A DNA stretch of 64,000 nt from Verrucomicrobiota bacterium (GTDB lineage Bacteria > Verrucomicrobiota > Verrucomicrobiia > CAIQCK01), in NCBI GenBank assembly GCA_016235595.1, contig JACRJX010000029.1, positions 372,001-436,000 of the forward strand. Reading direction: 5' to 3'. The position numbers and the translations under genes were made by a program. This document shows positions 26,505-38,130 of the stretch, piece by piece (within the stretch, counting starts at the first letter, position 1; the number at the start of each line of letters is the position of its first letter). Below the pieces are notes generated by a model. It had not been told where the DNA came from. It ran no database searches and worked only from the letters and a program-made list of their open reading frames with translations.

Positions 26505-27269
26505 ATGTCATTGAAAGCAGTGATTCTGGCCGCAGGCAAAGGCACGCGGATGAGAGAACTGACCCAGCAAATGCCCAAGCCGATGCTGGAAGTTGCCGGG
26601 CGGCCCGTGCTGGAACATATCTTGGTCGGCCTGCGCGATGCCGGCGTGGTGGAGGCGTGCGTCATCGTCGGATATCGCGGCGATGCGATTCGCGGGTATT
26701 TCGGCGATGGATCGCGGTTGGGAATGCATTTGATCTACGTGGAACAGATGGTCCAGAACGGCACCGGCAAGGCACCGGAACTTGCGAAGGATTTCGTGGG
26801 TCGCGACAGTTTTGTGCTGAGCTACGGCGACATTCTGGTGACGCCCGAGAACTATCGGCACATGAGCGAGCTTTTCGCCGAAACGAAGCCGGACGCGTTG
26901 CAGACCGTCAAGCGTGGCGAGGATGTCACCAAAGGCGCGGTGGCCTGCTTCGACCAGGCTTTTTTCATGACCGATCTCATCGAGAAGCCAAAGCCGGAGC
27001 AAATCGAGGCGCTCGTCCGCGCCGGCAAACTCCAACCCGGCGCGCCCGCTTGGTATAACGCCGGAATCTACATCTTTACGCCACGGGTGTTTGAATTCAT
27101 CGCCCGCTTGCAGAAGTCGGTGCGTGGTGAATATGAACTGACCGATGCGCTCATTGCCATGTGCAAGGCCGGTCTGCGTATCCGCGGCTTTGAATTGACG
27201 GGCCAATGGGCTGATGTGCGCGATCCGGAAGTGTTGGCCGAACTCCGGCAGACCTTGGGCAAATCCTAA
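26505..27269 (+). CDS. Sugar-phosphate nucleotidyltransferase
   Basis: A 254-residue NTP-transferase-fold enzyme of the RmlA/GlmU-N/mannose-1-phosphate guanylyltransferase type. The N-terminal signature is VILAAGKGTRMRELTQQMPKPMLEVAGRP. The catalytic Asp is in VLSYGDILVT, and WYNAGIYIFTPRVFEFI is the sugar-binding strand. The GAEGT-like substrate motif reads QNGTGKAPELAKD. It lacks a C-terminal beta-helix acyltransferase domain. GGAG precedes the ATG. It activates a sugar 1-phosphate for glycan synthesis, but nucleotide and sugar cannot be fixed. Confidence 0.87.
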   Translation: MSLKAVILAAGKGTRMRELTQQMPKPMLEVAGRPVLEHILVGLRDAGVVEACVIVGYRGDAIRGYFGDGSRLGMHLIYVEQMVQNGTGKAPELAKDFVGRDSFVLSYGDILVTPENYRHMSELFAETKPDALQTVKRGEDVTKGAVACFDQAFFMTDLIEKPKPEQIEALVRAGKLQPGAPAWYNAGIYIFTPRVFEFIARLQKSVRGEYELTDALIAMCKAGLRIRGFELTGQWADVRDPEVLAELRQTLGKS

Positions 27270-27315
27270 CCCACCTTTCTTGCGATCCAAGAGACCGCGC
27301 CAATCTCACATAATA

Positions 27316-27386
27316 GATTCGGGCGGTGCATGCCAAGGAGGTGGGGGTGGGGAACCCCGCATGAAGAACATGCACACGCCCGAATC
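27316..27386. repeat. Long imperfect inverted repeat between convergent genes
   Basis: Arms GATTCGGGCGGTGCATG (27316-27332) and CATGCACACGCCCGAATC (27369-27386) pair with a single bulge. The 36-base loop contains AAGGAGGTG (27335-27343) and a GGGG/CCCC pair. It is followed by AAAAAACTGCTTTTT on the plus strand. It lies in the 260-base gap between the nucleotidyltransferase and a convergent methyltransferase. It may terminate transcription or encode a structured RNA; the remainder of the gap shows nothing else. Confidence 0.5.
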
Positions 27387-27529
27387 AAAAAACTGCTTTT
27401 TACTGCCACTTCCTTAGACCGGCGGAATATAGCAGCTGTTCAACCGATAGTAAAGATTTTTTCAAATCCCAGTTGGATGCTAACACCTTGCCCGTAAGCA
27501 TCTTGCGCAACCACCTCCCAATGTAGTTA

Positions 27530-28378
27530 TTACTTTTGCGCAACGACCTCGATGGTCGCACTGTCGCCAAGCAGTGACAGCAGGCAGGCCAAAGGCATGA
27601 AGACAACCTGTAAAGGCAGCAACGCCACTTTCAACCAGAAGGGCAGCGGAATTCCCAGTGCGCTCAGTATCGAGTAAAGCAAGGTCTGGCGATACTCGGT
27701 CACGGCGAAACGGATTCGCACTTCGCGAAAGCCGCAGGTTTGCAGTAGCCGCGTCACTGCGCGCGGAGAGTAGTGAGCGATGTGGAACGGGTAATCGAAA
27801 TGATACCAACTGCTGCCAGCGAGTCTTGCCTCCCATGATGCGATGTTTGGAATGCGCAGGAGAAGTATCCCGCCTTCCTTCAAAATGCGGCGTGCTTCCG
27901 CTGCAAAGGCCACGGGATCTTCGACATGCTCCAGCACGTGCACAGCTACGGCGGCGTCGAAAAAGCCTGCTTCAAATCTGGCCGACATCAGCGTGCCGCA
28001 TTTCAGGCGCAATGGATCCACTTTCTCACTCGCCAGTGCGATCGCAGCTTGGGACGTGTCTACTCCGTAAGCCTCCGTGCCATGCTGCTGCAATCGTTCG
28101 GCCATCCAGCCGGATCCGCAGCCGATATCCAGCACGCGGCGGCAGCCTTTGACCACCGATTGGATGCGTTTCTGTTCCAAGACCGTAAACATCCGGAACA
28201 TCCAGTCGAGTGAACTGGAACCTCGCTTGTAGTAATCGGTCCCGTAACCTGTGCCGCTGTCAGATGCAGGCAGGGCCTGCCGGTCCGCAAAGTGGAAGTC
28301 GCAGTCTGGACAATAAAAAAAACGACCGCCGAACCGGCGGTGATCCGTGGGGCTGTTGCAGATGAGGCAGCGTGCCAT
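27530..28378 (-). CDS. Zinc-binding-motif class I methyltransferase
   Basis: A 282-residue protein. The N-terminus has CLIC..CPDC, a zinc-ribbon-like pair often seen in methyltransferases of polysaccharide loci. The methyltransferase core follows: RRVLDIGCGSGWMAERLQQHG (about residues 80-100), AYGVDTSQAAI, and VAVHVLEHVEDPVAF. Then come KEGGILLLRIPN and SWYHFDYPFHIAHYSPRAVTRLL, typical of Methyltransf_23-type enzymes acting on sugars or lipids. The C-terminal 50 residues are hydrophobic and could associate with the membrane. ATG 28378 is preferred to the TTG at 28381. Confidence 0.85.
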   Translation of the reverse strand: MARCLICNSPTDHRRFGGRFFYCPDCDFHFADRQALPASDSGTGYGTDYYKRGSSSLDWMFRMFTVLEQKRIQSVVKGCRRVLDIGCGSGWMAERLQQHGTEAYGVDTSQAAIALASEKVDPLRLKCGTLMSARFEAGFFDAAVAVHVLEHVEDPVAFAAEARRILKEGGILLLRIPNIASWEARLAGSSWYHFDYPFHIAHYSPRAVTRLLQTCGFREVRIRFAVTEYRQTLLYSILSALGIPLPFWLKVALLPLQVVFMPLACLLSLLGDSATIEVVAQK

Positions 28379-28559
28379 CAAATTCCAGTCGTATCGTTAT
28401 CGCGAACACTTTTTCTACCCCGCCAGCAACTGAAGACAAGTCAAATCCCGCCAGTTGGTCGTCATTTCTCGGCTGAAAAATGGTGTCGTTTCCACCTCTG
28501 CGGGCCGTTGACTCGCCCAACGCGGCGTGATACCGTGCGCGGCCTGATTTCCAACGGAA

Positions 28560-31343
<2,784 letters not shown>

Positions 31344-31351
31344 AAGACTGC

Positions 31352-31918
31352 ATGAAAAAGAAACTGACGAAGAAGGCGAGCCCGACCAAGCCCGTGGCGA
31401 AGCATGCGACAAAGCCGGCGGCGAAGCCGCCGACGGTCATCAAATCGCTCGACACCACTGGCGGCGTCAAGAAGGCGCGCGGCGAAATGGCGAAATATCA
31501 GCGATTGCTGTTGGATCTGCGCGATCACGTCATTGACCAGATCAGCGGCCTTGCCGGCGAGAACCTCCGTCACAACCCGCGCGAAACGGCCGGCGACCTC
31601 TCCGGCTACAGTTTTCACATGGCCGATACCGGCACGGATAATTTCGACCGCGAGTTTGCCCTGAGCCTGGTTTCCAGCGAACAGGAAGCGCTCTATGAAA
31701 TCGAGGGCGCCCTCAAGCGTATTGACCTCGGCACCTACGGCCAGTGTGAGAGCTGCGAGAAGCCGGTTGCCAAGGAGCGCCTGATGGCGGTGCCGTTTGC
31801 GCGGATGTGCGTCCGTTGCCAGTCCGAAGCGGAGCGCAACCGCAAGCGCGTGGCGGTCCAGACCGCAACTTTCGCCGAGATGAACGAAGAAGCCGGCGAA
31901 GACGACGAAGAAGAATAG
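31352..31918 (+). CDS. TraR/DksA-family zinc-finger protein
   Basis: A 188-residue protein. The first about 35 residues are Lys/Pro/Ala-rich and unstructured. A helical coiled-coil-like part follows, then EALYEIEGALKRIDLGTYGQCESC ... CVRCQSEAE, the C4 zinc finger of the TraR/DksA family. The acidic tail ends DDEEE. DksA proteins bind the RNA polymerase secondary channel; this Lys-rich variant between ileS and lspA may have a similar or a distinct role. The GTYGQCESC wording is the usual family motif. Confidence 0.88.
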   Translation: MKKKLTKKASPTKPVAKHATKPAAKPPTVIKSLDTTGGVKKARGEMAKYQRLLLDLRDHVIDQISGLAGENLRHNPRETAGDLSGYSFHMADTGTDNFDREFALSLVSSEQEALYEIEGALKRIDLGTYGQCESCEKPVAKERLMAVPFARMCVRCQSEAERNRKRVAVQTATFAEMNEEAGEDDEEE

Positions 31919-31963
31919 TCTGATCTGCGGATTGCGGACCGCAATTCGCGTTTCGCAACTGCT

Positions 31964-32488
31964 ATGAACGTGCTGGCGTTGACCGCCGCGTTGGTGTTTG
32001 TCCTGGATCAGGTGACGAAATGGCTGGTCCTTTGCCATATTCATGAGCACCAGGAAATCCCCGTTCTCGGTGGCTTCTTCAACCTCACGCTCGTCTTCAA
32101 CCGCGGCGCGGCTTGGGGCATGTTTGCACGATTCTCTCACAGCAACGCATTGCTCGCCGCCTTCTCCATCCTCACCGTGCTCGGATTGTGGATGTTGCGC
32201 CACTCACTGGCTGTCATCAGCCTCCCGCACCGTATCGCGTTTGGCATGATCGTCGGTGGCATTTTTGGCAACCTTGCCGACCGTATTGTGCATGGCAGTG
32301 TCGTAGACTTCCTCCTCTTCTATCTCGGCAAAACCATTGGCTACTGGCCGGCGTTCAACGTCGCTGACAGCGCCATTTGCGTCGGCGTTGTTTTCTATCT
32401 GCTGGTGACACTCTGGCCTTCCACGTCGAAACCTGCCGTTCCCGAATTGCCACCGCACCGGAAATTCGGCACGCCTCCAGCCAAGTAG
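31964..32488 (+). CDS. lspA: Lipoprotein signal peptidase
   Basis: A 174-residue inner-membrane aspartyl protease with four membrane helices. Family motifs are DQVTKW near the N-terminus, FNRGAAWGMF, GGIFGNLADRIVHGSVVDF (first catalytic Asp near the end) and FNVADSAI (second catalytic Asp). It removes signal peptides of diacylglyceryl-modified prolipoproteins. Located between the DksA-like gene and miaA, with a 10-base gap to miaA. The Pro-rich C-terminal tail is not conserved. Confidence 0.95.
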   Translation: MNVLALTAALVFVLDQVTKWLVLCHIHEHQEIPVLGGFFNLTLVFNRGAAWGMFARFSHSNALLAAFSILTVLGLWMLRHSLAVISLPHRIAFGMIVGGIFGNLADRIVHGSVVDFLLFYLGKTIGYWPAFNVADSAICVGVVFYLLVTLWPSTSKPAVPELPPHRKFGTPPAK

Positions 32489-32498
32489 CCGGTCGGCC

Positions 32499-33440
32499 AT
32501 GAGCGACGGCATGCCACACGCCCCGTGTTTCCTCGTTGGCCCAACCGCCGTCGGCAAAACCACCGCCGCCCTCGAACTTGCCCGCCGCCTTGATGCCGAG
32601 ATTGTCTCCGCTGATTCCATGCAGGTCTATCGCGGCATGGACATCGGCACGGCCAAGTCGTCACCCGCCGAGCGCGCTGCCGTGCCACATCACTTGATTG
32701 ACGTGGTCGAGGTCAGCGAACGGTTCGACGTGGCCCGCTACGTTACGCTTGCCAATGCCGCCATCGCTGACATCCAGCACCGTGGCAAAACACCACTCAT
32801 CGTTGGTGGCACGGGCCTCTACTTGCGCGCTCTTACCGAAGGTCTCAGCGAAGCGCCCGATGCAGATCCCGCGCTTCGCGCCGAACTCGAAGCGATGGGT
32901 CGCGAGTGTGTGCTGGAGGAACTGCGCCGCATCGACCCTGAAGCCGCCGGGCGCATCGGTCCGCACAACTTCCGCCGCATGGTCCGAGCACTGGAGATTT
33001 GCCGTCTCACCGGCCGCAAGAACTCCGAGCTGCGCCGCGAGTGGGACCCCAGCCGGTTGCCGCTCATGCATGGCCTTGATCGCGACCGTGCAGAGCTCTA
33101 CGCCCGCTGCGACATGCGCGTCGAAGCGATGTTCCGCGCCGGGCTTGTGGATGAAGTTCGCTCACTCCTGCCGCGCGGCCTGGCTGAAAACACCACCGCC
33201 CGTCAGGCGCTTGGCTACAAGGAAGTTATCGTCCATCTCCGCGGTGAAACCACGCTGGAAGAGACCATCGCGCTGGTAAAGACGCGAACGCGCCAGTTTG
33301 CTAAACGCCAGCTCACGTGGTTCCGCCATCAGGCACGCGTGGAGTGGATTCACGTCGCGGCGGACGAAGACTTAAAGGCCGCCATCGAATGCCTGACGGA
33401 CCGTCTGCGAAAAGGAGCGCGCCCCACAACAGCCCGCTGA
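32499..33440 (+). CDS. miaA: tRNA dimethylallyltransferase
   Basis: A 313-residue enzyme that adds a dimethylallyl group to A37 of tRNAs reading UNN codons. P-loop GPTAVGKTT (residues about 14-22), EIVSADSMQVYRGMDIGTAK, PHHLIDVV, VGGTGLYLRAL and FAKRQLTWFR are all diagnostic. It is last in the ileS-dksA-like-lspA-miaA string and ends 16 bases before the convergent infA. Confidence 0.96.
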   Translation: MSDGMPHAPCFLVGPTAVGKTTAALELARRLDAEIVSADSMQVYRGMDIGTAKSSPAERAAVPHHLIDVVEVSERFDVARYVTLANAAIADIQHRGKTPLIVGGTGLYLRALTEGLSEAPDADPALRAELEAMGRECVLEELRRIDPEAAGRIGPHNFRRMVRALEICRLTGRKNSELRREWDPSRLPLMHGLDRDRAELYARCDMRVEAMFRAGLVDEVRSLLPRGLAENTTARQALGYKEVIVHLRGETTLEETIALVKTRTRQFAKRQLTWFRHQARVEWIHVAADEDLKAAIECLTDRLRKGARPTTAR

Positions 33441-33456
33441 GGCGCTGACACTCGCG

Positions 33457-33675
33457 TCACTTGTGGCGGAACGTGATGCGGCCCTTGGTCAGATCGTAGG
33501 GGGAGACTTCGACGGTGACTTTATCGCCAAGGGAGATGCGGATGAAGTTCTGCCGCATCTTGCCGGAGATGTGGCAGAGGACGGTGTGACCGTTCTCCAA
33601 CTCGACACGATACATCGTGCCGGCGAGGAGTTCCTTCACCGTGCCTTCCAACTGGACAGCATCTGCTTTGGCCAT
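33457..33675 (-). CDS. infA: Translation initiation factor IF-1
   Basis: A 72-residue OB-fold protein, the normal IF-1 length. [17 protein letters not shown] at the start, then [23 protein letters not shown] and the family ending GRITFRHK. The start at 33675 gives the conserved N-terminus; the longer frame upstream to 33732 is not family-like. It binds the ribosomal A site during initiation. Confidence 0.97.
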   Translation of the reverse strand: MAKADAVQLEGTVKELLAGTMYRVELENGHTVLCHISGKMRQNFIRISLGDKVTVEVSPYDLTKGRITFRHK

Positions 33676-33773
33676 AATTGTATTGTTCCGCAAGGGTTCC
33701 GCCGCAACCGACTTCTGGCGAAAACCAGCCAATACTTTACGGGAAACGGCGGCGAAGTAAATGGATTTCTACA

Positions 33774-33801
33774 GCCCGGACGAAACAACGGCTGTCCGGG
33801 C
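33774..33801. repeat. Perfect 8-bp hairpin downstream of the SGNH hydrolase gene
   Basis: Arms GCCCGGAC (33774-33781) and GTCCGGGC (33794-33801) around 12 bases, between the end of the SGNH gene and the infA start region. No T run follows on either strand, so it is at best a weak terminator or a leader structure upstream of infA. Confidence 0.35.
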
Positions 33802-33846
33802 AGCATCCACGGCTTCTATCTTCTGGCCTCGACGACTTTCCAGACA

Positions 33847-35205
33847 TCAGGGCATGCGCGTCAACTCATACTTCCGCGCGACAGGCTGATTGGCTTGGTA
33901 AATCTGGTCCTCGAACTGTTTGGCCAGCGCAATCTTCTCGGCGACAGCCGGTTTGAACTCCGACATGAACTTCTCGAGTTCGGCGCGTTTGGCGGCGGCC
34001 GCGTCCTTGTTGCCTTTTCGCTCCAGCATGGCCGCTTGGAGACGCATCATCTTCGGCTTGAGCCACACGTCGCGCAATGGATGCACGGCCTTGTCGTTGC
34101 GCTCCTTGTTCAGCATGGCCACCTTCAGCGCCTGCTGATACTGCGGTGTCTTGTCGTTGCATTCCAGTTCCACACCGAACGCAAGCTGGGCATCGGTGAA
34201 GGCGCCGACCAGTTCGCCATCAATGCGCAACTCGTATTTGCCCGGCTTGAGGTTGCCGACGGTGATTTTCTCGTTGCTGTTGCGATGACCCGCATGCGTG
34301 AGTTTGTAACCGTCGGCCGCTTCGGCCGGCAGCACCCATGGCAGCGCGTTGGCCTTGAAGGTGAAACTGATCTTGTCGTCGCCGGCTTGAAGATCGGCGG
34401 CCTTGCCGTTGATGCCCACGGCAGTGAATTTGCCCGTTTTGGGCTGCTGGCGGACAATGATGCCGGAGACGCTGCTTCGAGGGACCATGTCGTTAAGGAT
34501 GGCCACGGCCATCACAACCTGGCCCGCCGGACCGGGATGGACGGCGTCCGGAATCATCGTGAACTTCGGGTCCTTCTTGCGCTCTCCCATCGTCAGATCG
34601 TTAAGCGGCGCCCACATGTTCACGAAGCCCAATCCACGCTGGCCTGCGATCTCGCGCAGCCATGTGCCGTAGAAAGAGAGCACGGCGTTGTAATAGGTGT
34701 CGCGAGGCTCCGCCGGTTTGCGTATTCGCGCGGCGCGCGAGTCGTGCATCGTCGGCGTCATCGGCACTGCCATCGCGCCAATGGCTGCGATCTTGTCGAG
34801 CAATTCGGTCATGCCTTTCTCGTAGGTCTCGAAGATCTGCGGCTCAAACTTCGTGTAGCTGCCATCGTTCATGCCGAGAAGAATGGTGACGTATTTCGGT
34901 TTGAATGCCGCCACGTCGTCGTCGAAGCGCGCCAGCGCGTCGGCCGCGCGGTCACCACCGATGCCGGCGTTGTGAAAATGGATCCGCCGCTCCGGATAGC
35001 GCGTATAGAAGAAATCCTCCACATATTGCGTATAGAGGCACTGGTGCGTGATGCTATCGCCGAGGAAGACGAGTGTGTCGCCGTCTTTCAGCTCCATGCC
35101 GGCAAGAATCGGCTTGAACTCGGGCACGGGTGGCTGGGCTTGTTGCGCCACAAGCGGCGCGATGGCAGTGAACAGAACCAGAAGGACCAGGCGAAGTGTT
35201 TTCAT
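33847..35205 (-). CDS. Secreted SGNH/GDSL-family hydrolase
   Basis: A 452-residue protein. The start at 35205 gives a signal peptide (LRLVLLVLFTAIAPLVAQ). SGNH blocks: LVFLGDSITHQC (nucleophile Ser), NAGIGGDRAAD (Gly), ILLGMNDGSY (Asn) and DAVHPGPAGQ (Asp and His). The domain is followed by about 200 residues with a beta-rich segment and a helical, Lys-rich C-terminus. Such enzymes deacetylate sugars or cleave esters; planctomycetal and verrucomicrobial members with this extension are usually assigned to carbohydrate ester metabolism. Substrate unknown. Confidence 0.86.
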   Translation of the reverse strand: MKTLRLVLLVLFTAIAPLVAQQAQPPVPEFKPILAGMELKDGDTLVFLGDSITHQCLYTQYVEDFFYTRYPERRIHFHNAGIGGDRAADALARFDDDVAAFKPKYVTILLGMNDGSYTKFEPQIFETYEKGMTELLDKIAAIGAMAVPMTPTMHDSRAARIRKPAEPRDTYYNAVLSFYGTWLREIAGQRGLGFVNMWAPLNDLTMGERKKDPKFTMIPDAVHPGPAGQVVMAVAILNDMVPRSSVSGIIVRQQPKTGKFTAVGINGKAADLQAGDDKISFTFKANALPWVLPAEAADGYKLTHAGHRNSNEKITVGNLKPGKYELRIDGELVGAFTDAQLAFGVELECNDKTPQYQQALKVAMLNKERNDKAVHPLRDVWLKPKMMRLQAAMLERKGNKDAAAAKRAELEKFMSEFKPAVAEKIALAKQFEDQIYQANQPVARKYELTRMP

Positions 35206-35431
35206 GTTGGGTTGCAGTTGATGAATTGGAAGCAGACGCGCAGTTTGACCAAACAGCCGGCCGCTTTCCAGAAAAATCTCCGTCTGCGGCATGGGCCCGG
35301 CGGTCGTGGTTGGGACGCCGGCAGACCCCGACGACTTTTTTACTTTGACGGGTCTGGACCGCAATGTAGGATACGGTTATGGTATGGGTGATGCAGGTAG
35401 TTGAGCAGCCGAATTCAAACCACGGAGCCTG

Positions 35432-35905
35432 ATGAAATCGATTATCAAAGTTTTTGCCGTCATTATCCTTTGTGCCGCAGTGGCCGGTGCCGCGGAAAAG
35501 GGGAAGAAGAAGACCACTGAGAAAACGACCACGGAAGATCCTGCCAAGAAGGACTTCAAGCAGTGCGACGCCAACCGCGACGGCTGCATCACCCTCGACG
35601 AGTGGCGGGCCGCGTGCAAGAACGACCCGACGAAGACCGATACATTGTTCAAGGCGAAGGATAAGAACAAGGACGGCAAGTTGACCCGGGACGAATACAT
35701 GGCAGCAGCTCCCACCGGAAGCGCAGCCCAAGAGGTGAAGAAGTATGACAGAAAGAGCGCCGATCAGCACCTGAGGAGACTCAAGAAACTCCTCGAGGAT
35801 GGATTGCTGACCAAAGACATGTATGACCGGAAGGTCGCCGAGTGCGAAGCCAACATTGAAGAGAAGCCGGAAACGACCACCCCACCTGCCGGCAAGAAGA
35901 AGTAG
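35432..35905 (+). CDS. Secreted EF-hand protein with SHOCT-like C-terminus
   Basis: A 157-residue exported protein. A signal peptide (IIKVFAVIILCAAVAGAAE) precedes a Lys/Thr-rich spacer. Two EF-hand loops follow: DANRDGCITLDE (about residues 46-57) and DKNKDGKLTRDE (about 78-89), with Asp or Asn at the calcium-binding positions. The C-terminal segment LRRLKKLLEDGLLTKDMYDRKVAE matches the SHOCT short helical motif. Probably calcium-binding in the periplasm. The start follows GGAG by seven bases. A hairpin terminator follows. Confidence 0.82.
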   Translation: MKSIIKVFAVIILCAAVAGAAEKGKKKTTEKTTTEDPAKKDFKQCDANRDGCITLDEWRAACKNDPTKTDTLFKAKDKNKDGKLTRDEYMAAAPTGSAAQEVKKYDRKSADQHLRRLKKLLEDGLLTKDMYDRKVAECEANIEEKPETTTPPAGKKK

Positions 35906-35972
35906 CCGCTGATTATCGCAGCCACCGCAGTCGAATCGGAGGGGATGACGTCATCCCGTGGCGTCATCCCGG

Positions 35973-35994
35973 CAGAACAACCGGTTCTGGTTTT
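35973..35994 (+). terminator. Hairpin terminator after the EF-hand gene
   Basis: Stem CAGAAC (35973-35978) and GTTCTG (35984-35989), five-base loop, then GTTTT. Just upstream, 35942-35957 is a perfect 16-base palindrome GGGATGACGTCATCCC, which may fold as well. The structure lies at the end of the convergent PPC gene. Confidence 0.5.
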
Positions 35995-36000
35995 CCAGGA

Positions 36001-38031
36001 CTACTTCTTGCCCCTCTTGCCCCTTCGGGGTGTGGCGGCGGTTTCCTGGTTTCCTGAAACTGATGCCACGAATTCCTTTGCGGGGACAAGGTGTGTCCAG
36101 AGGAACGCCTGCATCCGGTCTTCGCAAGGCTCGGCTTCACGGGCAATCTGCTTGCCATTGATGGTGGCGCGGCCTTCGATCGAGAGGACGACAGGTTCTT
36201 CTGTGGCATCCAGGGAGGTGGATAGTGTCAGGTTCGCCACCCGCTGGGTGCTCGATATCGTGGCGCCATACGATGAAAAACCTTTCGGCGCGTCTTTCAG
36301 ACCCAGCGTAATATCACCGTCGAAACCGTCCTTGCGGATGGCAAAAACGCTGACGGAAGCGCTGGCGCCGCTGCTGCGGAAGCCGACGCAGGATGGTTCA
36401 ACGCGCAATGCAAAGTCGGGTTGTGGATCGCTGATGCGCAGGCGGTAAGCATACTCTTCACCACCGGCGCGGTCGGCGGCGCCAAGGTGAATATAGTAGG
36501 TTCCGTTGGCGGGCAGGGTCGTGCGGATGTAAGAATCCGCATGGTGCGTATTGACACCCCAGTCAACGTCTTTCAGGTTTGAGATGGTATCCGTGTTGTT
36601 GTCGTCGTTGTACGCCAGCTGTTTGCCGGCGGCGTCGGTGATTTTAAGCACGGAATCCAGCGGGGAATCCAGCCGGCGCGCAGACACCTCTGCGACGATC
36701 ACCTGGCCGGCGCGGCCTTCAATCTGGAACACGTCCCAATCTCCCGGCACGTCAATACGGCCGTTAACGATGATGGGCAGCGCCAGCTTCTGCGCGGTGG
36801 CCGGAGTGTTGTTCGGCTCACGTTCCAGACAATCCGGCAACGAGTCCAAAGCCACGAGCACGCGATTGGAGTAGAAACCTTCCTTGCGCACACCGATCGG
36901 ATAGATTCCCGGCTCGACGCCCTTGGTGGGCGGCGTCAACCGGGTGGATGGAAGGTTCCAACCTTTCATCTCGACGGTCAGCGCGGTGTCTATCTGGCCG
37001 CCCAGCGGGAAGATGCTTTTCACGAACGGCAGTTCGCCGATGGTGACGCGGTAAACGAAATCTTCGCGGCCGCGATAAATGCCGTCATAGATGGCGAACG
37101 CATATTCACCATCTTTCGGTACATCGAAGAAAACGACCGGATCAGGCTTAAAACGGTAATCGTCACCATACGCCACTTCTTTCCCGTTCGCGTCGTAAAC
37201 CGCCAAAACCGGTTGGAACCAGCCGGGCACGGCGTCGGCGATATACGGGATCAGTTGCCGTCCCAAGGCTGAGATGATAAGGCGCTGGCCTTTCCGCGCC
37301 TGGAACCGGTAGCGGTTGATTTCGCCGGAACCGATCTGGCCGTTCACGGTGCATGGCACCTGGATGCGCACCTCGGTTTCGGATATGCCGCCGCGCGACT
37401 CCGAGCCGCTCATCATGTCGGAAGTGCCGGTGTTGGCACGTGTCGCCAGGGTGCGCCTTCTCTTGCGCAGGCTTTCCTCTTCTTTGCCGAGCACCTGCAA
37501 CTGGCTGGTGGACATCGGTTCCGCGCTGACTTCCGGCAACTGGCCCACATGAAAGACCAGCGGATTCGAATATCCGCGTGGCGTGCCCAGCCTCAGTTCC
37601 CGTTCATTGGGTTTCGCGTCTGAAGATATCGTGACGTCAACGATGACGATATTGGAGATGGCGACGCTCTGCGGCCTCAGAACGTAGTCGGCTATTCTCT
37701 TCTCCAGCTTCGCGATGAGTTGTTTCGTCTCGGCATCCTTCGTTCCGCCCTTCTTCAACTCGTCCAGCTGTTCCCTCAGCAGCATGATATCCTGAGGACT
37801 CAAACGCCTGTTGTATTCGACGATCTTGGCCTTCACGCCCTCGCCGGACACGAACGCACTGTCCACACCATCCAGAAACTGGCCGCCAAGTGTCACCCGG
37901 AATGTCTGGCCCTGCTGGCCGCCGGCGGGATAGACGAAGCCAATATACGGTTTCGTCTGTGCCCATGCGCCCGACGCCAATACCAGCGATGCAACCAACC
38001 CCAGAACTGCCTGCCTTCGGAATGTGCTCAT
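36001..38031 (-). CDS. Secreted PPC-domain protein
   Basis: A 676-residue exported protein. The start at 38031 has GGAG upstream and a signal peptide (QAVLGLVASLVLASGAWAQ). The sequence opens with an immunoglobulin-like YPAGGQQGQTFRVTLGGQFLDG. Several bacterial pre-peptidase C-terminal (PPC) type domains follow, seen as NRYRFQARKGQRLIISALGR, GDWDVFQIEGRAGQVIVAEV and GTYYIHLGAADRAGGEEYAYRLRI. No protease domain is present. It lies last in a minus-strand group after the DUF1501 and DUF1549/1553 genes, the usual company of these proteins in Planctomycetes/Verrucomicrobia. Role unknown; probably cell-surface binding. Confidence 0.82.
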   Translation of the reverse strand: MSTFRRQAVLGLVASLVLASGAWAQTKPYIGFVYPAGGQQGQTFRVTLGGQFLDGVDSAFVSGEGVKAKIVEYNRRLSPQDIMLLREQLDELKKGGTKDAETKQLIAKLEKRIADYVLRPQSVAISNIVIVDVTISSDAKPNERELRLGTPRGYSNPLVFHVGQLPEVSAEPMSTSQLQVLGKEEESLRKRRRTLATRANTGTSDMMSGSESRGGISETEVRIQVPCTVNGQIGSGEINRYRFQARKGQRLIISALGRQLIPYIADAVPGWFQPVLAVYDANGKEVAYGDDYRFKPDPVVFFDVPKDGEYAFAIYDGIYRGREDFVYRVTIGELPFVKSIFPLGGQIDTALTVEMKGWNLPSTRLTPPTKGVEPGIYPIGVRKEGFYSNRVLVALDSLPDCLEREPNNTPATAQKLALPIIVNGRIDVPGDWDVFQIEGRAGQVIVAEVSARRLDSPLDSVLKITDAAGKQLAYNDDNNTDTISNLKDVDWGVNTHHADSYIRTTLPANGTYYIHLGAADRAGGEEYAYRLRISDPQPDFALRVEPSCVGFRSSGASASVSVFAIRKDGFDGDITLGLKDAPKGFSSYGATISSTQRVANLTLSTSLDATEEPVVLSIEGRATINGKQIAREAEPCEDRMQAFLWTHLVPAKEFVASVSGNQETAATPRRGKRGKK

Positions 38032-38059
38032 GAGGAACTCCGTTTCGACAATAATGCTC

Positions 38060-38113
38060 GCCGACGCAAGGATGCGCAGGCGATTCATTCGCCTCGGCTA
38101 TCCTTGCGTCGGC
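38060..38113. repeat. Long perfect intergenic stem-loop
   Basis: Arms GCCGACGCAAGGAT (38060-38073) and ATCCTTGCGTCGGC (38100-38113) pair perfectly over 14 bases. The loop contains a second hairpin, AGGCGA/TCGCCT. It sits between the DUF1501 and PPC genes without a T run, so it may stabilise mRNA, tune downstream expression or be an interspersed repeat. Confidence 0.6.
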
Positions 38114-38130
38114 AGCTGCGATCTACCTTC

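Noticed and set aside
27361..27417. 18-codon open frame inside and after the inverted repeat, preceded by AAGGAGGTG
   Set aside because: The Shine-Dalgarno-like sequence is about 18 bases from the ATG, too far, and the frame overlaps one arm of the hairpin. Could be revisited if a peptide is detected.
33463..35391. 642-codon plus-strand open frame
   Set aside because: It is antisense to infA and the SGNH hydrolase, both of which have clear motifs. The translation has no family motif and the length reflects high GC.
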